From contig CAWEIS010000025.1 of the NCBI GenBank assembly GCA_963809205.1, forward strand, positions 434,001 through 498,000: a DNA stretch of 64,000 nt, written 5' to 3'. Under the pieces are notes generated by a model. It ran no database searches and was not told where the DNA came from. It was given only the letters and a program-made list of their open reading frames with translations. A program made the position numbers and the translations under genes. This stretch comes from DATLLN01 sp963809205 (lineage in GTDB: Bacteria > Actinomycetota > Thermoleophilia > Gaiellales > JAICJC01). This document shows, piece after piece, positions 63,763 to 64,000 of this stretch. Positions within the stretch are counted from its first letter, which is position 1. Each line of letters starts with the position of its first letter.

Positions 63763-64000
63763 ATGAGCGCGCCGCTCGAGCTGTCTAGGCCGCAGATCCT
63801 TGGCTTCCGGCGGCGGGTGGGTGCGCTCGACGAGCGGCTTCCGGCCGGGCCGGAGTCGCTTCGCCAGGCCGCGTGGGCCGGGCTACAGGACAGCATGCCG
63901 CGGGCCGCGCTGCTCTCGATCCACGCTCGCGTCGAGGGCGCCGAGCCCGCGATCTGGGACGACCCGTCGCTGATCCAGCTGTGGGGTCCGCGGTTCCAGC
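63763..64000 (+). CDS. Winged-helix DNA-binding (AlkZ/DUF1006-like) protein, partial
   Basis: The first 79 residues of a gene that runs off the right edge: LELSRPQILGFRRRVGALDE, RQAAWAGLQDSMPRAALLS, DDPSLIQLWGPRF. This is the N-terminus of the winged helix DNA-binding family related to AlkZ/YcaQ DNA glycosylases. The catalytic region lies beyond the window, so glycosylase activity cannot be judged. Confidence 0.75.
   Translation, partial: MSAPLELSRPQILGFRRRVGALDERLPAGPESLRQAAWAGLQDSMPRAALLSIHARVEGAEPAIWDDPSLIQLWGPRFQ

Noticed and set aside
63693..63764. Small minus-strand ORF (MAAAYIDDQ...) as an independent gene
   Set aside because: It overlaps the start of the plus-strand winged-helix gene and ends exactly at the methyltransferase ATG; more likely the frameshifted N-terminus of that methyltransferase or a shadow.

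Overview
The window is dense, high-GC (about 70% by eye) actinobacterial DNA. GTG starts are frequent, many genes overlap by 4 bases (GTGA/ATGA), and TANNNT boxes often lie 6-9 bases before start codons, as expected for leaderless transcripts. Gene content and protein style suggest the class Thermoleophilia (Solirubrobacterales/Gaiellales type), probably an environmental genome; this placement is inference. No rRNA, tRNA, CRISPR array, IS element or prophage was seen, and no gene-free stretch exceeds 300 bases.

0-4.3 kb: a truncated metallo-beta-lactamase-fold gene, a MerR regulator read in frame into a badly frameshifted MFS transporter, a BBE-type FAD oxidase and a DUF1272 zinc-ribbon protein. 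4.3-9.9 kb: an NAD-dependent, molybdenum formate dehydrogenase operon with fdhD. Its catalytic subunit carries an in-frame TGA at the catalytic Cys/Sec position, followed by a SECIS-like hairpin. The catalytic chain is also split: its N-terminal Fe4S4 domain is attached to the end of the downstream NuoG-like subunit. 9.9-15.3 kb: six translationally coupled cell-envelope genes (two glycosyltransferases, a polysaccharide deacetylase, membrane proteins).

15.3-31 kb: catabolic genes: alpha/beta hydrolase with a sulfite-oxidase-fold molybdoenzyme, acetamidase, M20 peptidase, TetR-amidase-P1 peptidase, a Rieske oxygenase, a split transketolase, an amidohydrolase, threonine aldolase, an FAD sugar-type oxidase and argA. 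31-36.3 kb: amine oxidase, CsbD, then a general-stress partner-switching module (RsbW-like kinases, STAS antagonists, a SigB/SigF-type sigma factor) with matching GTTT-N16-GGGTA promoters. The middle of the sigma gene has almost no C at synonymous sites, unlike its own ends and its neighbours. 36-45 kb: FMN reductase and YceI opposite a MarR gene with three operator-like repeats, then gltD/gltB and a DMT transporter.

45-64 kb: class I amidotransferase, a large AceE/transketolase-like enzyme, SDR, hydrolase and methyltransferase, a lipoprotein SGNH esterase, a proline racemase-family protein lacking both catalytic Cys, MFS, a DHFR-like/AraC pair behind a mirrored 12-bp repeat array, a VOC-VOC-GST-MetE-like operon, cNMP-domain proteins including a cNMP-thioredoxin reductase fusion, a stand-alone LanC-like protein, a phosphotransferase, a methyltransferase and a partial winged-helix protein. 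Single-base frameshifts cluster at 0.9-12 kb and 40-43 kb; they look like sequence errors or local decay, and reconstructed proteins are described across them.
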